Origin: Nocardia arthritidis
GTDB taxonomy: Bacteria; Actinomycetota; Actinomycetes; Mycobacteriales; Mycobacteriaceae
DNA: 64,000 bases
Assembly (NCBI RefSeq): GCF_011801145.1
Contig: NZ_CP046172.1
Span: 7,626,001-7,690,000, forward strand
Direction: 5' to 3'
The stretch's first letter is position 1. Every line of letters begins with the position of its first letter. The notes beneath the pieces are model-generated. The model was not told where the DNA came from and searched no databases. It worked only from the letters and a program-made list of their open reading frames with translations. The position numbers and the translations under genes are program-made. Of this stretch, positions 7,123 through 16,744 are shown one piece after another.

Positions 7123-10100
7123 TCCGCGGCGGCTTCGTGTACGCGCAGTTCGATGAGCAGATCCCCGCCCTCGACCTGCTGCACCGTTCCGATCGCGATC
7201 CGGCCGACCACACCGGCCCGGGGCGCGGTGATGGCCGCCTCCATCTTCATCGCCTCGATGGTGCCGATGATCGCGCCCGCCTCGATCGAATCGCCTTCGG
7301 ACACAATGAGAGTCACCACACCGGCGAACGGCGCCGCGATATGGCCCTGGTTGTTCTTATCGGCCTTCTCCGCCGCGGGAACCTCACTGGCGATGGACCG
7401 GTCGCGCACCGCGACGGGCCGCAGCTGGCCGTTGAGGATGCACATCACCGTGCGCATACCGCGCTCGTCCGGTTCCGAGATAGCCTCGAGGCCGATCAGC
7501 AGCGTGACGCCCTTCTCCAGCTGCACCCGGTGCTCCTCACCGTGCCGCAGGCCGTAGAAGAACTGGTTGGCCGAAAGACCCGTCGTATCACCGTATTTCT
7601 CACGGTGGGCGAGGAACTCGTGCGTCGGGCCGGGGAAGAGCAAGCGGTTCAACGTCGCCCGGCGCTGCTCCGGCGTCCCGGCCAGCTGTTCCTCATCCTC
7701 TTGGGAGAGTTGGACTTCCGGCTTCGCCTGCCCGCGTCCGGCCAGCGCGTGCGTGCGGAACGGCTCCGGCCAGCCGCCCGCGGGTGTGCCGAGTTCGCCG
7801 CGCAGGAAACCGATCACCGAATCCGGAATGTCGTAGCGGCCCGGGTCGGCGGCGAAATCCGCGACGTCGACGCCGGTGCCGACGAGCGCGAGCGCGAGAT
7901 CGCCGACCACCTTCGAGGACGGTGTCACCTTCACCAGCCGGCCCAGCAGCCGGTCCGCCGCCGCGTATTTCGCCTCGACCTCCTCGAACCGGTCGCCGAG
8001 GCCGAGCGCGATGGCCTGCTGGCGCAGATTCGACAACTGACCGCCCGGAATCTCGTGGGTGTACACCCGGCCGGTGGGTGCGGGCAGCCCGGATTCGAAG
8101 GGCGCGTACACCTTTCGCAGCGCCTCCCAGTACGGCTCCAGATCGCAGACGCTCTGCAGGTTCAGCCCGGTGTCGTATTCGCTGTTGGCCGCGGCCGCGA
8201 CGATCGCGGAAAGCGCTGGCTGGCTTGTGGTTCCGGCCATCGCCGCGCTCGCGCCGTCCACCGCGTCGGCGCCCGCCTGCCAGGCCGCGAGGTAGGTGGC
8301 CAGCTGGCCGCCCGGGGTGTCGTGGGTGTGCACGTGCACCGGCAGATCGAAGTTACTGCGCAGGGCCGTAACGAGTTTCGCCGCGGCGGGGGCGCGCAGC
8401 AGGCCGGCCATATCCTTGATGGCGAGCACATGTGCGCCCGCGTCCACCATCTGCTCGGCCAGCTTCAGGTAGTAGTCGAGCGTGTACAGGGACTCGTTCG
8501 GGTTGGACAGGTCGCCGGTGTAGCTCATCGCGACTTCCGCGATGGCCGTTCCGGTTTCGCGCACCGCATCGATGGCCGGACGCATCTGGTCGACGTTGTT
8601 GAGCGCGTCGAAGATGCGGAAGATATCGATGCCGGTCGCCGTCGCCTCCGCGACGAACGCCCTGGTCACCCGCTCCGGGTACGGCGTGTAGCCGACGGTG
8701 TTGCGCCCGCGCAGCAGCATCTGCAGACAGATGTTGGGTATCGCCGCGCGCAGGGCGGCCAGCCGCTCCCACGGGTCCTCGTACAGGAATCGAAGCGCCA
8801 CATCGTAAGTCGCGCCGCCCCAGCATTCGATGGACAGCAGCTCCGGCGTCAGCCGCGCGACGTGGCCCGCGACATCGAGCAAGCCGTTGGTGCGCACCCG
8901 GGTGGCCAGCAGCGACTGGTGCGCGTCGCGGAATGTGGTGTCGGTGACGCCGACCGCCTTCTGCTCGCGCAGCGCCTGCGCGAAACCCTCTGGGCCCAAA
9001 CGCAACAGCCGCTGGCGCGAGCCGTGCGGCGGCGGCGCGGCCAGGTCGATGGCGGGCAGTTTGTCGTGCGGGTAGAGGGTGGTCGGGCGTTGGCCGTGCG
9101 GTTTGTTGACGGTGATGTCGGCCAGGTAGTTGAGGATCTTGGTGCCGCGGTCGGCCGAACCGCGCAGCGCGAGCAGCTGCGGACGCTCGTCGATGAACGA
9201 GGTGGTCACCCGGCCCGCCTGGAAGTCGGGATCGTCGAGCACCGCGAGCAGGAAGGGGATATTGGTGGTGACGCCGCGGATCCGGAATTCGGCGAGCGCC
9301 CGCTTGGCCCGCGCGATCGCGAGACCGAAATCGCGGCCGCGGCAGGTGAGTTTGACCAGCATCGAGTCGAAGTAGGCGCCGATCTCCGCGCCGAGGTTGG
9401 CGCCGCCGTCGAGCCGGATGCCCGCGCCGCCCGGCGTGCGGTAGGCGGTGATGCGGCCGGTGTCGGGGCGGAAGCCGTTGGCCGGATCCTCGGTGGTGAT
9501 CCGGCATTGCAGCGCCGCGCCCCGGATGGCGATCGAATCCTGGGTCAGGCCAAGGTCTTCCAGCGTCTCACCGGCGGCGATGCGCAGCTGCGACTGGACC
9601 AGGTCCACATCGGTGATCTCCTCGGTCACCGTATGTTCGACCTGAATGCGCGGGTTCATCTCGATGAAGACGTGGTTGCCGCGCTCGTCGAGCAGGAATT
9701 CGACGGTGCCCGCGCAGCTGTAGCCGATCTGCCTGGCGAAGGCCACCGCGTCGGCGCAGATGCGTTCCCGCAGTTGCGGATCCAGGTTCGGCGCGGGCGC
9801 GAGCTCGAGCACCTTCTGATGCCTGCGCTGCACCGAGCAGTCGCGCTCGAACAGGTGCATCACATTGCCGTGCTGGTCGGCGAGGATCTGCACCTCGATG
9901 TGACGCGGGTTCACCACGGCCTGTTCGAGGAAGACGGTCGGGTCGCCGAATGCCGATTCGGCCTCCCTGGACGCGGCCTCGATCGATTCGCGCAGCTGTG
10001 CAGGATCGGCGACCCGGCGCATACCGCGCCCGCCGCCACCGGCCACCGCCTTGACGAAGATCGGGTACTCCAGCTCCCGTGACGCCGCGAGCAGTTCTTC

Positions 10101-10523
10101 GACATCCGCCGACGGCGCGCTGGACCGCAGCACCGGCAGTCCGGCCGCCCGCGCCGCCGCGACCGCGCGGGCCTTGTTACCCGCCAGCTCCAGCACCTCC
10201 GCCGATGGGCCGATGAAGGTGATGCCCTCGCGGGCGCACGCCGCGGCGAGGTCCGGATTCTCGGACAGGAAGCCGTATCCCGGATAGATGGCGTCGGCGC
10301 CCGCGGACTTGGCCGCGTCGATGATCGCGTCGATCGACAGGTAGGCGCGAACCGGGTGCCCCTGTTCACCGATCTGGTAGGACTCGGCCGCCTTCAACCG
10401 GTGGACCGAATTGCGGTCCTCGTACGGAAAGACGGCGACGGTCCCGATGCCGAGCTCGTAGGCGGCACGGAAGGCACGGATGGCGATCTCACCGCGATTG
10501 GCAACCAAGACTTTGGAGAACAT
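7119..10523 (-). CDS. pyc: Pyruvate carboxylase
   Basis: Anaplerotic biotin enzyme converting pyruvate, bicarbonate and ATP to oxaloacetate. The 1134-residue single chain has the standard order. The biotin carboxylase domain is about 1-450, with the ATP loop GGGGRGMRR and the EMNPRIQVEHTVTEE motif. The carboxyltransferase domain is about 530-810, with TFRDAHQSLLATR and the metal-binding VHVHTHDTPGG. The central/allosteric region follows, and the C-terminal biotinyl domain carries EAMKME with the modified Lys near 1093. The gene ends inside the rsmD start (4-bp overlap). The start ATG is at 10523. This matches the M. tuberculosis pca-rsmD order. Confidence 0.98.
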   Translation of the reverse strand: MFSKVLVANRGEIAIRAFRAAYELGIGTVAVFPYEDRNSVHRLKAAESYQIGEQGHPVRAYLSIDAIIDAAKSAGADAIYPGYGFLSENPDLAAACAREGITFIGPSAEVLELAGNKARAVAAARAAGLPVLRSSAPSADVEELLAASRELEYPIFVKAVAGGGGRGMRRVADPAQLRESIEAASREAESAFGDPTVFLEQAVVNPRHIEVQILADQHGNVMHLFERDCSVQRRHQKVLELAPAPNLDPQLRERICADAVAFARQIGYSCAGTVEFLLDERGNHVFIEMNPRIQVEHTVTEEITDVDLVQSQLRIAAGETLEDLGLTQDSIAIRGAALQCRITTEDPANGFRPDTGRITAYRTPGGAGIRLDGGANLGAEIGAYFDSMLVKLTCRGRDFGLAIARAKRALAEFRIRGVTTNIPFLLAVLDDPDFQAGRVTTSFIDERPQLLALRGSADRGTKILNYLADITVNKPHGQRPTTLYPHDKLPAIDLAAPPPHGSRQRLLRLGPEGFAQALREQKAVGVTDTTFRDAHQSLLATRVRTNGLLDVAGHVARLTPELLSIECWGGATYDVALRFLYEDPWERLAALRAAIPNICLQMLLRGRNTVGYTPYPERVTRAFVAEATATGIDIFRIFDALNNVDQMRPAIDAVRETGTAIAEVAMSYTGDLSNPNESLYTLDYYLKLAEQMVDAGAHVLAIKDMAGLLRAPAAAKLVTALRSNFDLPVHVHTHDTPGGQLATYLAAWQAGADAVDGASAAMAGTTSQPALSAIVAAAANSEYDTGLNLQSVCDLEPYWEALRKVYAPFESGLPAPTGRVYTHEIPGGQLSNLRQQAIALGLGDRFEEVEAKYAAADRLLGRLVKVTPSSKVVGDLALALVGTGVDVADFAADPGRYDIPDSVIGFLRGELGTPAGGWPEPFRTHALAGRGQAKPEVQLSQEDEEQLAGTPEQRRATLNRLLFPGPTHEFLAHREKYGDTTGLSANQFFYGLRHGEEHRVQLEKGVTLLIGLEAISEPDERGMRTVMCILNGQLRPVAVRDRSIASEVPAAEKADKNNQGHIAAPFAGVVTLIVSEGDSIEAGAIIGTIEAMKMEAAITAPRAGVVGRIAIGTVQQVEGGDLLIELRVHEAAAE

Positions 10524-10620
10524 TGGCCTAAGGTACCTGCCCCCAACACACGCACAGATGGGGAATGGCGCTTCGCATGGTTCTTCACAAGATGGCTTGG
10601 CAGCCTTGCGAAGTTGTGTT

Positions 10621-10650
10621 CATCGGCGCGTCACATACGACGCGCCGATG
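10621..10650 (-). terminator. Hairpin downstream of the glycosyltransferase gene
   Basis: Perfect 12-bp inverted repeat CATCGGCGCGTC (10621-10632) / GACGCGCCGATG (10639-10650) with a 6-nt loop, 35 bp after the glycosyltransferase stop and about 100 bp before the pyc start. It would separate the two leftward transcripts. A weak T-rich run follows on the minus strand. Confidence 0.7.
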
Positions 10651-10685
10651 GACATCTGTCGGCTACCGAATTCCGGCAAACCGAG

Positions 10686-11558
10686 TCACAGCCAGCGCAG
10701 GGTGTGATACCTCGCACCGCCGCGCAACTGACCCACCGCGATGCCGAGCAGCAGCCCGCGCTCCTCGCTCACCAGCCCGCGGGCCACCGCGAGTCCGCAA
10801 ATACGCACCAGTAATTCCGGCAGCCTGATTTCCGGCATACCGTTACCCGGATATTCGGCGTTCAACCGGGCGAGCCCGATGCCCCGGCTGCGTCCCTGCC
10901 GGTAGCCCGGTTTGAATCCGGGCCGATAGCGATAGGCCAGCAATGCCTCGGGCAGGAATCCGGTGCGATATCCGGCATTGTGCACGCGCCAGCCGAATTC
11001 GACATCCTCATTGGCCGGATAAGTCACATCCATGCCGCCCAGTTTGCGATAGACCTCGGCGCGGCATGCGGTGCTTCCGGCAATGATGATCGGGGCGAAG
11101 ACACCGGCCGGTTGGAATTTGTCCGGCGCGGGCACATCGGCGACGCCGCGCGGATTATCCGCATTGAGCGATTTGCCCTCTACGGCCGAGCAGACCAGGT
11201 CGTAGCCCTCTTCCAGGAATTCGACGAGCCGCCTCGCCCAATTCGGATACGCCTTGTCGTCGTGATCGCAGAAAAGAAGTATCTCGCCCTCGGCGTGGTC
11301 TGCACCAATATTTCGAGCAAAGGCGGCGCCCTTGTGCGCCGACGCGTCGACCCATTTCAGGTCGAGTTTTTCCCGTAGCGGATGCTCGAGTATGTGTCGA
11401 CGCACAAAAGTCGGCGATCCATTGTCCGCCACGACTACCTCGAGCGGGCCAACGTAGTCTTGCTCGGCTATTGCACCGAGTTGAACATCGAGGAAACCCA
11501 GACCCTCGGCATCCGAAATGAAAACGGGAATGACGATCGAAACCGATCGTGCGACCAC
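10686..11558 (-). CDS. Family 2 glycosyltransferase
   Basis: GT-A fold inverting glycosyltransferase, 290 residues. The N-terminal beta strand SVSIVIPVF is at residues 5-13, VVVADNGSPT at about 41-50 and the DxD-like metal/nucleotide site FCDHDD near residue 96. The acceptor-side motif NEDVEFGWRVHNAGY (about 182-196) matches the ED...W pattern of GT2. No transmembrane segment is obvious, so it is probably cytosolic or peripheral. The start is GTG at 11558. The codon use is visibly less GC-biased than that of its neighbours, a possible sign of recent acquisition. It lies next to a polysaccharide deacetylase, which suggests a role in a surface glycan, but donor and acceptor are unknown. Confidence 0.88.
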   Translation of the reverse strand: MVARSVSIVIPVFISDAEGLGFLDVQLGAIAEQDYVGPLEVVVADNGSPTFVRRHILEHPLREKLDLKWVDASAHKGAAFARNIGADHAEGEILLFCDHDDKAYPNWARRLVEFLEEGYDLVCSAVEGKSLNADNPRGVADVPAPDKFQPAGVFAPIIIAGSTACRAEVYRKLGGMDVTYPANEDVEFGWRVHNAGYRTGFLPEALLAYRYRPGFKPGYRQGRSRGIGLARLNAEYPGNGMPEIRLPELLVRICGLAVARGLVSEERGLLLGIAVGQLRGGARYHTLRWL

Positions 11559-11758
11559 GGTTACCCCACATCCAAGCTACAAGCGGGAAGGCACTCCCCC
11601 ACAGACTCAGCAGAATTTAATGCATAGGTCAGCATACGGGAATCCAAACGTTGGTGACGATTCTCACATCATCCACCATTACCGGGCCGCCGAACGCATC
11701 GCCGGAGCGCACGGCGGGCAACGGAGAAGATGTGAAAGCTGCTGGCGCTGAAACTATC

Positions 11759-12475
11759 TCAGCGAACCAGCCAGATGTTACGAACCGAACTGCCGTGCGC
11801 GAGCGCATCGCCCAACGAGGCGGCGGCCAGACCGCGCTCGGCCAGACCGTCCAATACCAGGCGCGAGAGCGCACCCCGATCGAAGGTGGGCGCCGGACCG
11901 TCGTCCGCGCCGTCCGCGGCATTGGCGAACCCGTCGTGCAGCAGCAGCACATCGCCGTCGCCGATGCCCTCCAGCGCCTGCCCGGCCAGCTTCTGGACAT
12001 CCTCGTCGACCCAGTCGCCCGCGAACCGGCTCCACACCACCGGGGTCAGGCCCGCGGCGCGAATCGCGGTCCACGTGCTCGCGACCTGCGCGCCGTACGG
12101 CGGCCGGAACCAGCGGACCGGTCTGCCACACAAATCCTCCAGCTGCCGCCGGGCATCCCTGGTCCGCCGGTACACCTGGGTGGCGGGCAGGGTGGTCAGC
12201 CGGATGTGGTCGTAGCCGTGTAGGCCGATCTCGTGGCCCGCCGCCAGCACATCGTTCAACAGCGCGCGCTGCTCCATGGCACGCCGGACCAGGACGAAGA
12301 AGGTCGCCGTCACACCGGCGTCGGCCAGCGCGGCCAGCACCGGCTCGGTGCTGCCGGGCTCGGGCCCGTCATCGTAGGTGAGCACCACGGTGGGGCGATC
12401 GGCTCGCACCAATTGAACAGACCCCACCCCGGCCGCAAGTGGTGCGAGTGCGCGGCCAACCACAGATTTCAACAC
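11759..12475 (-). CDS. Polysaccharide deacetylase (NodB domain) family protein
   Basis: Carbohydrate esterase 4 family protein, 238 residues. Diagnostic motifs are visible in order: TYDDGP (about 33-38, catalytic Asp and metal Asp), HGYDH (about 85-89, the two metal His), RPPYG (about 123-127) and LLHDG (about 178-182). The set is complete, so activity on an N-acetylated glycan such as peptidoglycan or another surface polymer is plausible. The N-terminus is short and mildly hydrophobic, and no clear signal peptide is seen. The start is GTG at 12475. It is divergent from the metE riboswitch leader and followed, 200 bp later, by the glycosyltransferase. Confidence 0.9.
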   Translation of the reverse strand: MLKSVVGRALAPLAAGVGSVQLVRADRPTVVLTYDDGPEPGSTEPVLAALADAGVTATFFVLVRRAMEQRALLNDVLAAGHEIGLHGYDHIRLTTLPATQVYRRTRDARRQLEDLCGRPVRWFRPPYGAQVASTWTAIRAAGLTPVVWSRFAGDWVDEDVQKLAGQALEGIGDGDVLLLHDGFANAADGADDGPAPTFDRGALSRLVLDGLAERGLAAASLGDALAHGSSVRNIWLVR

Positions 12476-12537
12476 GCGCCCATGCTAGGCGAATAAGCGT
12501 GTGATTCATGACCAACTTAAGGAAGGTCCGACCCGAT

Positions 12538-12568
12538 TTGATGACAACTATGTAGTTGGACATATGCT
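12538..12568 (+). promoter_or_regulatory. Candidate promoter of the metE leader
   Basis: TTGATG (12538-12543) and TATGCT (12563-12568) are spaced as a -35/-10 pair with a 19-bp gap. The interval contains a short palindrome CAACTA-TG-TAGTTG (12545-12558). Transcription from here would include the whole cobalamin riboswitch. Confidence 0.45.
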
Positions 12569-12619
12569 GGATGACGCAGCTGGTTCACCGGGCGCAGGCG
12601 AGATGGAGCCCCTACGTCG

Positions 12620-12842
12620 CGTACCGGTGTCGAAACCCGAACGCTCCCTTGGGCGTACGGGCAAGAGGGAACCCGGTGGGAATCCGGGACTGTCCCCGCA
12701 GCGGTGAGCGGGAACGACCGCCGTCATCACGCACTGGGCTCATCGGCCTGGGAAGCGACGGCCAGTAGGACCTTCCGGCGGTCTGCCGGATCGGCCGATT
12801 CGGCCGGTGCCCGCGAGTCCGAAGACCTGCCGGTTGTACCGG
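12620..12842 (+). ncRNA. Cobalamin (B12) riboswitch
   Basis: The leader contains the conserved B12-box chain in the right order: GGTGGGAATCCGGGACTG then TCCCCGCAGCGGTGAGCGGG (about 12675-12712), CACTGGGC (12732-12739), CTGGGAAGCGACGGCCAG (12748-12765), and the terminal CGCGAGTCCGAAGACCTGCC (12812-12831). This is the AdoCbl-type aptamer, located about 160 bp before metE. When cobalamin is plentiful it should shut off the B12-independent methionine synthase so that MetH is used. The switch mechanism (terminator or ribosome-site masking) is not clear; no U-tract terminator is seen. Boundaries are approximate. Confidence 0.93.
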
Positions 12843-12998
12843 GTACGCCGTATCCGGTGGCCACCGCCTCGTGGAGAGGGCGCGCGGGTCCGCAGCGTTT
12901 CGCCGGATGTGTTCCCGGTTCAGGGCTCCTGTTCGGCAGATCGCTGGTCCCGCTTGCCGATTGGGCGTTGGTTCAGGTCCAACACAATGGAGCACAAC

Positions 12999-15254
12999 GT
13001 GACTGTTTCACATACGCCGTTCACCGCAACGGTTCTCGGTCTCCCGCGGGTGGGGCCGCGACGGGAACTCAAGCGCGCCACCGAGTCCTACTGGGCAGGT
13101 CGCATCGACGCAGAACAACTGCACGCCGTCGCCCGTGAGCTGCGGCGCGCCCAGTTGTCCGAATTGCGTTCCGCCGGGCTCGATTCGGTGCCGGTCGGCA
13201 CCTTCTCCTACTACGACCAGATGCTCGACACCGCCGTGCTGCTCGGTGCGCTGCCCGCGCGGGTGGCCTCGATCGCCGATCCACTCGACCGGTATTTCGC
13301 CGCCGCGCGCGGCACCGACACCATCGAACCGCTGGAGATGACCAAGTGGTTCGATACCAACTACCACTATCTCGTTCCCGAAATCGATTCGGGCACAACG
13401 TTTTCGCTGAATCCGGAGCAGCTGCTCGCACAACTTGCCGAGGCGAGGGAAGTCGGCGTCGCCGCCCGGCCGGTGGTGATCGGTCCGATCACCTTCCTGA
13501 AGCTGGCCAAATCCGCCGGGGAACGCACGCTCGATCGGCTGCCGGAATTGGTGCGCCTGTACCGGGAGTTGCTCGTTCAGTTGGCCGCGGCGGGCGCCGA
13601 ATGGGTGCAGATCGACGAGCCGGTGCTGGTCACCGACCTGACCGAGGACGAAATCGCCCTGGTGCGGCTCACTTACACCGAATTGGCCGCGGTCGAGCAG
13701 CGCCCGGCCATCCTGGTGGCCACCTACTTCGGGCGGCCGGGCGCGGCGCTGCCCGCCTTGGCCGAGACCGGAATCGATGGCGTCGCGCTCGACTTCGTCT
13801 CCGGCACAACGGTTCCCGAAGTGTCGGTGCTGCGTGACAAACTGCTGGTGGCCGGTGTGATCGACGGGCGCAATGTGTGGCGCACCGATCTGGACCGTGC
13901 GCTGGAAACGCTGCGGGACCTCGCGGGATCCACGGGCGCCGTCGCGGTTTCGACCTCGTGCTCGCTGCTGCACGTGCCGTACGGGCTGGCCGCCGAGACC
14001 GGACTCGACGAAGGGCTGCGTTCCTGGCTGTCGTTCGGCGCGGAGAAGGTGACCGAGGTCCGGACGCTGGCGACCGGTCTGCACCAGGGCGCCGATGCCA
14101 TCGAGGATCAATTGGTCGCGACGCGTGCGGCTTTGGCCGCGCGGCGGGCCGACCCGCGCCTGCACGATCCGGCGGTGCGGGCCAGGTTGGCCGCGCTCGG
14201 CCCGGACGCCACGCGGCGCGCCCCCGCCGAGCAGCGGCGCGAATTGCAGTCCGAGCGACTGCGATTGCCCGCGCTGCCGACCACGACGATCGGATCGTAT
14301 CCGCAGACCTCGGCCATCCGGCTGGCTCGGGCCGCGCTGCGCAAGGGCGAGATCGATCAGGCCGAATACCAGCGCCGGATGCGCGCCGAGATCGCCGATG
14401 TCGTTGCGCTACAGGAGAAATTGGGCCTCGACGTGCTCGTGCACGGCGAACCGGAACGCAACGACATGGTGCAGTACTTCGCCGAACAGCTCGACGGATT
14501 CGCCGCCACCGAGAACGGCTGGGTGCAGTCCTACGGCACCAGGTGCGTTCGGCCGCCGATCCTGTACGGCGATGTGGCGCGGCGCGATCCGATGACCGTC
14601 GACTGGATCACCTACGCGCAGTCGCTCACCGACAAGCCGGTCAAGGGCATGCTCACCGGCCCGGTGACCATTCTCGCGTGGTCGTTCGTGCGCGACGATC
14701 AGCCGCTCGCCGATTCGGCACGTCAAGTGGCCCTTGCCATTCGGGACGAGACGGTGGATCTGGAGGCGGCGGGCATCCGCATCGTCCAGGTGGACGAGCC
14801 CGCCCTGCGGGAGACGCTGCCGCTGCGTGCCGCCGACCAACCCGCCTACCTGGAGTGGTCGGTCGGGGCGTTCCGGTTGGCCACCGCCGGTGTCGCCGAC
14901 AGCACCCAAATCCACACGCACCTCTGCTATTCGGAATTCGGTGAGGTCATCGACGCGATCGCCGGACTCGACGCCGACGTCACCTCCATCGAGGCGGCCC
15001 GGTCGCGGATGGAGATAGTCGAGGATCTCCGGTCCGCCGGATTCGACCTCGGCGTCGGGCCCGGTGTCTACGATATCCACTCGCCGAGGGTGCCCAGCGT
15101 CGAGGAGATCACCGCCTCACTGCGGACCGCACTGAAAGTCATTCCCGCCGAACGACTTTGGGTGAATCCCGACTGCGGCCTGAAGACCCGCGGCCCGGCC
15201 GAGGTGGAGTTGGCGCTGCGCAATATGGTGGCCGCCGCCCAAGCGGTGCGCTAG
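12999..15254 (+). CDS. metE: Cobalamin-independent methionine synthase
   Basis: Transfers the methyl group of 5-methyltetrahydropteroyltri-L-glutamate to homocysteine, the last step of methionine synthesis, without B12. The chosen GTG at 12999 has GGAG six bases upstream; an in-frame ATG at 12987 is possible. With this start the protein is 751 residues, and the zinc ligands fall at His641, Cys643, Glu665 and Cys726, the same numbers as in E. coli MetE, which supports the start. The N-terminal barrel spans about 1-340. The C-terminal catalytic barrel begins near [10 protein letters not shown] (about 428). The gene follows a cobalamin riboswitch. Confidence 0.97.
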   Translation: MTVSHTPFTATVLGLPRVGPRRELKRATESYWAGRIDAEQLHAVARELRRAQLSELRSAGLDSVPVGTFSYYDQMLDTAVLLGALPARVASIADPLDRYFAAARGTDTIEPLEMTKWFDTNYHYLVPEIDSGTTFSLNPEQLLAQLAEAREVGVAARPVVIGPITFLKLAKSAGERTLDRLPELVRLYRELLVQLAAAGAEWVQIDEPVLVTDLTEDEIALVRLTYTELAAVEQRPAILVATYFGRPGAALPALAETGIDGVALDFVSGTTVPEVSVLRDKLLVAGVIDGRNVWRTDLDRALETLRDLAGSTGAVAVSTSCSLLHVPYGLAAETGLDEGLRSWLSFGAEKVTEVRTLATGLHQGADAIEDQLVATRAALAARRADPRLHDPAVRARLAALGPDATRRAPAEQRRELQSERLRLPALPTTTIGSYPQTSAIRLARAALRKGEIDQAEYQRRMRAEIADVVALQEKLGLDVLVHGEPERNDMVQYFAEQLDGFAATENGWVQSYGTRCVRPPILYGDVARRDPMTVDWITYAQSLTDKPVKGMLTGPVTILAWSFVRDDQPLADSARQVALAIRDETVDLEAAGIRIVQVDEPALRETLPLRAADQPAYLEWSVGAFRLATAGVADSTQIHTHLCYSEFGEVIDAIAGLDADVTSIEAARSRMEIVEDLRSAGFDLGVGPGVYDIHSPRVPSVEEITASLRTALKVIPAERLWVNPDCGLKTRGPAEVELALRNMVAAAQAVR

Positions 15255-15259
15255 CCGAT

Positions 15260-15295
15260 GTGGATCCCGCTTCGCTCGCGCGGAGCGGGATCCAC
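15260..15295. terminator. Bidirectional hairpin between metE and the kinase gene
   Basis: Perfect 12-bp inverted repeat GTGGATCCCGCT (15260-15271) / AGCGGGATCCAC (15284-15295), 12-nt loop, placed 5 bp after the metE stop and 15 bp before the end of the convergent kinase gene. Confidence 0.75.
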
Positions 15296-15310
15296 TGGAC
15301 TCCGGAAAGG

Positions 15311-16657
15311 TCACTCCGGCCACTGGTACGAGCGCGTCTGCGGAACCACCGGCCCGGGCTGCGGGGCGGGGGCCTGCTGCGGCACGGTGGTGCTGCGCCG
15401 CGGTGGCGGTTGCGGTGGGGCGGTGGTGATCGGCGGAATGTCCGCCGGGTTGGGGGCTTCGGTCGGCGGCGCGGGCGGCGGCTGTGAGGTCGTCGGCGCA
15501 CTCGACGTGGTGGTCGTCGTAACCGGTTGCGGCACAACCTTGGACGTTGTCCCTGGGTTGGATGATCCACCGTCGTCGCGCATCACGAACGCCGCACCCA
15601 CCGCGACACCGACCCCGGCCAGCAACAGTCCCGACGCCACCACGAATCGCATGCGCCGAGGTTTGCCGCGGGTCACCGGCTCCACCCACCGCGGCTGCTT
15701 GAACGGTATCGGCGGCGCGGGCGCCACGGCGCGGATGACGGTCGGGATCACCGCCTGATCCGGCACCGCATTACCCGAAACCAGAACCGGCCGTGGCGGT
15801 TCCGCACGCACGGTGACCGCGGCGGGTCGCAGCGCGTTCGCCGCGGCCTCGGCGAACGCGGTGCAGCTGGCGTATCGGTCCTCCGGCGATTTCGCCAGTG
15901 CGGTGGCGAGTACGGCGTCCAATTCGGCCGGGAGTTCGGGACGTGACTCGCTCGGCGCGGGCGGTGGAGCGCTCAAATGCGCGGCGATCACGGCCGCCTG
16001 TTCCTTGCGCGGGAACGGCTGCCGCCCGGTCAGCAGCTGAAATAGTGTGCAGCCCAGGGAATAAACGTCGGCGCGATGATCGGCGGGCGCGTCGGTGAAT
16101 CGTTCCGGCGCGACATAGGCGAAGGTCGCGGCGATACCGGACAGCGTGACGGTGTCGTCGAGGGTGCGCGCGATCCCGAAATCGGTGAGCACCGCGCGCT
16201 CGCCGCCGCGCCGATCGTGCTCGACGAGCAGATTGGCCGGTTTCACATCCCGGTGCAACACACCCTGCGCATGCGCGTAATCCAGTGCGTGCGCGGCATC
16301 TTCGAGTAGCCGCAGGGCTCGCTCCGGCGCGAGCCCGTCCGGATGCGCGCTCAGCAATCCGGCGACATCACCGCCGTCGATATAGCGCATCGCCAACCAC
16401 AGCGCGGGATCGTCGGCGGCGCTACGGTCGTATACGGGAACGATATTCGGGTGATCGAGTCCGGCGGCGAGGGTCGCTTCGCGGTCGAATGCGGTGCGCG
16501 TCTTCGGATCACCGGTGAACGCGTCGGCCAGCACCTTCAGCGCGACCCGGCGCCGCAGCCGCGGATGCGTGGCCAGATATACCGACCCCATCCCGCCGAC
16601 ACCGAGCAGTCGCTCGATGGCGAACCCGGCGAATACCGTTCCCGGCCGCAAACCCAT
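15311..16657 (-). CDS. Membrane Ser/Thr protein kinase (PknB-type)
   Basis: Eukaryotic-like kinase of 448 residues. The kinase domain is about 10-275: glycine loop GVGGMGSVY (19-27), VALKVL with the ATP Lys at 41, Glu60, catalytic loop HRDVKPAN (Asp137), DFG at 159-161 and APE at about 184-186. All catalytic residues are present. One transmembrane helix lies at about 336-358 after a basic KPRRMR stop. The extracellular part is a Thr/Ser- and then Pro-rich low-complexity tail without PASTA repeats, unlike PknB itself. It sits beside a large LuxR-type ATPase gene 87 bp upstream on the same strand, possibly co-transcribed. Confidence 0.94.
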   Translation of the reverse strand: MGLRPGTVFAGFAIERLLGVGGMGSVYLATHPRLRRRVALKVLADAFTGDPKTRTAFDREATLAAGLDHPNIVPVYDRSAADDPALWLAMRYIDGGDVAGLLSAHPDGLAPERALRLLEDAAHALDYAHAQGVLHRDVKPANLLVEHDRRGGERAVLTDFGIARTLDDTVTLSGIAATFAYVAPERFTDAPADHRADVYSLGCTLFQLLTGRQPFPRKEQAAVIAAHLSAPPPAPSESRPELPAELDAVLATALAKSPEDRYASCTAFAEAAANALRPAAVTVRAEPPRPVLVSGNAVPDQAVIPTVIRAVAPAPPIPFKQPRWVEPVTRGKPRRMRFVVASGLLLAGVGVAVGAAFVMRDDGGSSNPGTTSKVVPQPVTTTTTSSAPTTSQPPPAPPTEAPNPADIPPITTAPPQPPPRRSTTVPQQAPAPQPGPVVPQTRSYQWPE

Positions 16658-16744
16658 GATCCTCCCCGGCGCGCATCGGGCCGAAACACGCTGCGGCGCT
16701 GTGCAAATATAACGAGCGCAAATGTAACGAGGGCAAATGTAACG

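Noticed and set aside
7137..10082. A 981-codon open frame on the plus strand
   Set aside because: It is antisense to pyc, an artefact of high GC codon use; it has no ribosome site and no domain.
12807..12998. A longer metE start in the open frame upstream of GTG 12999
   Set aside because: That part overlaps the end of the cobalamin riboswitch; GTG 12999 has a ribosome site and gives the E. coli numbering of zinc ligands.
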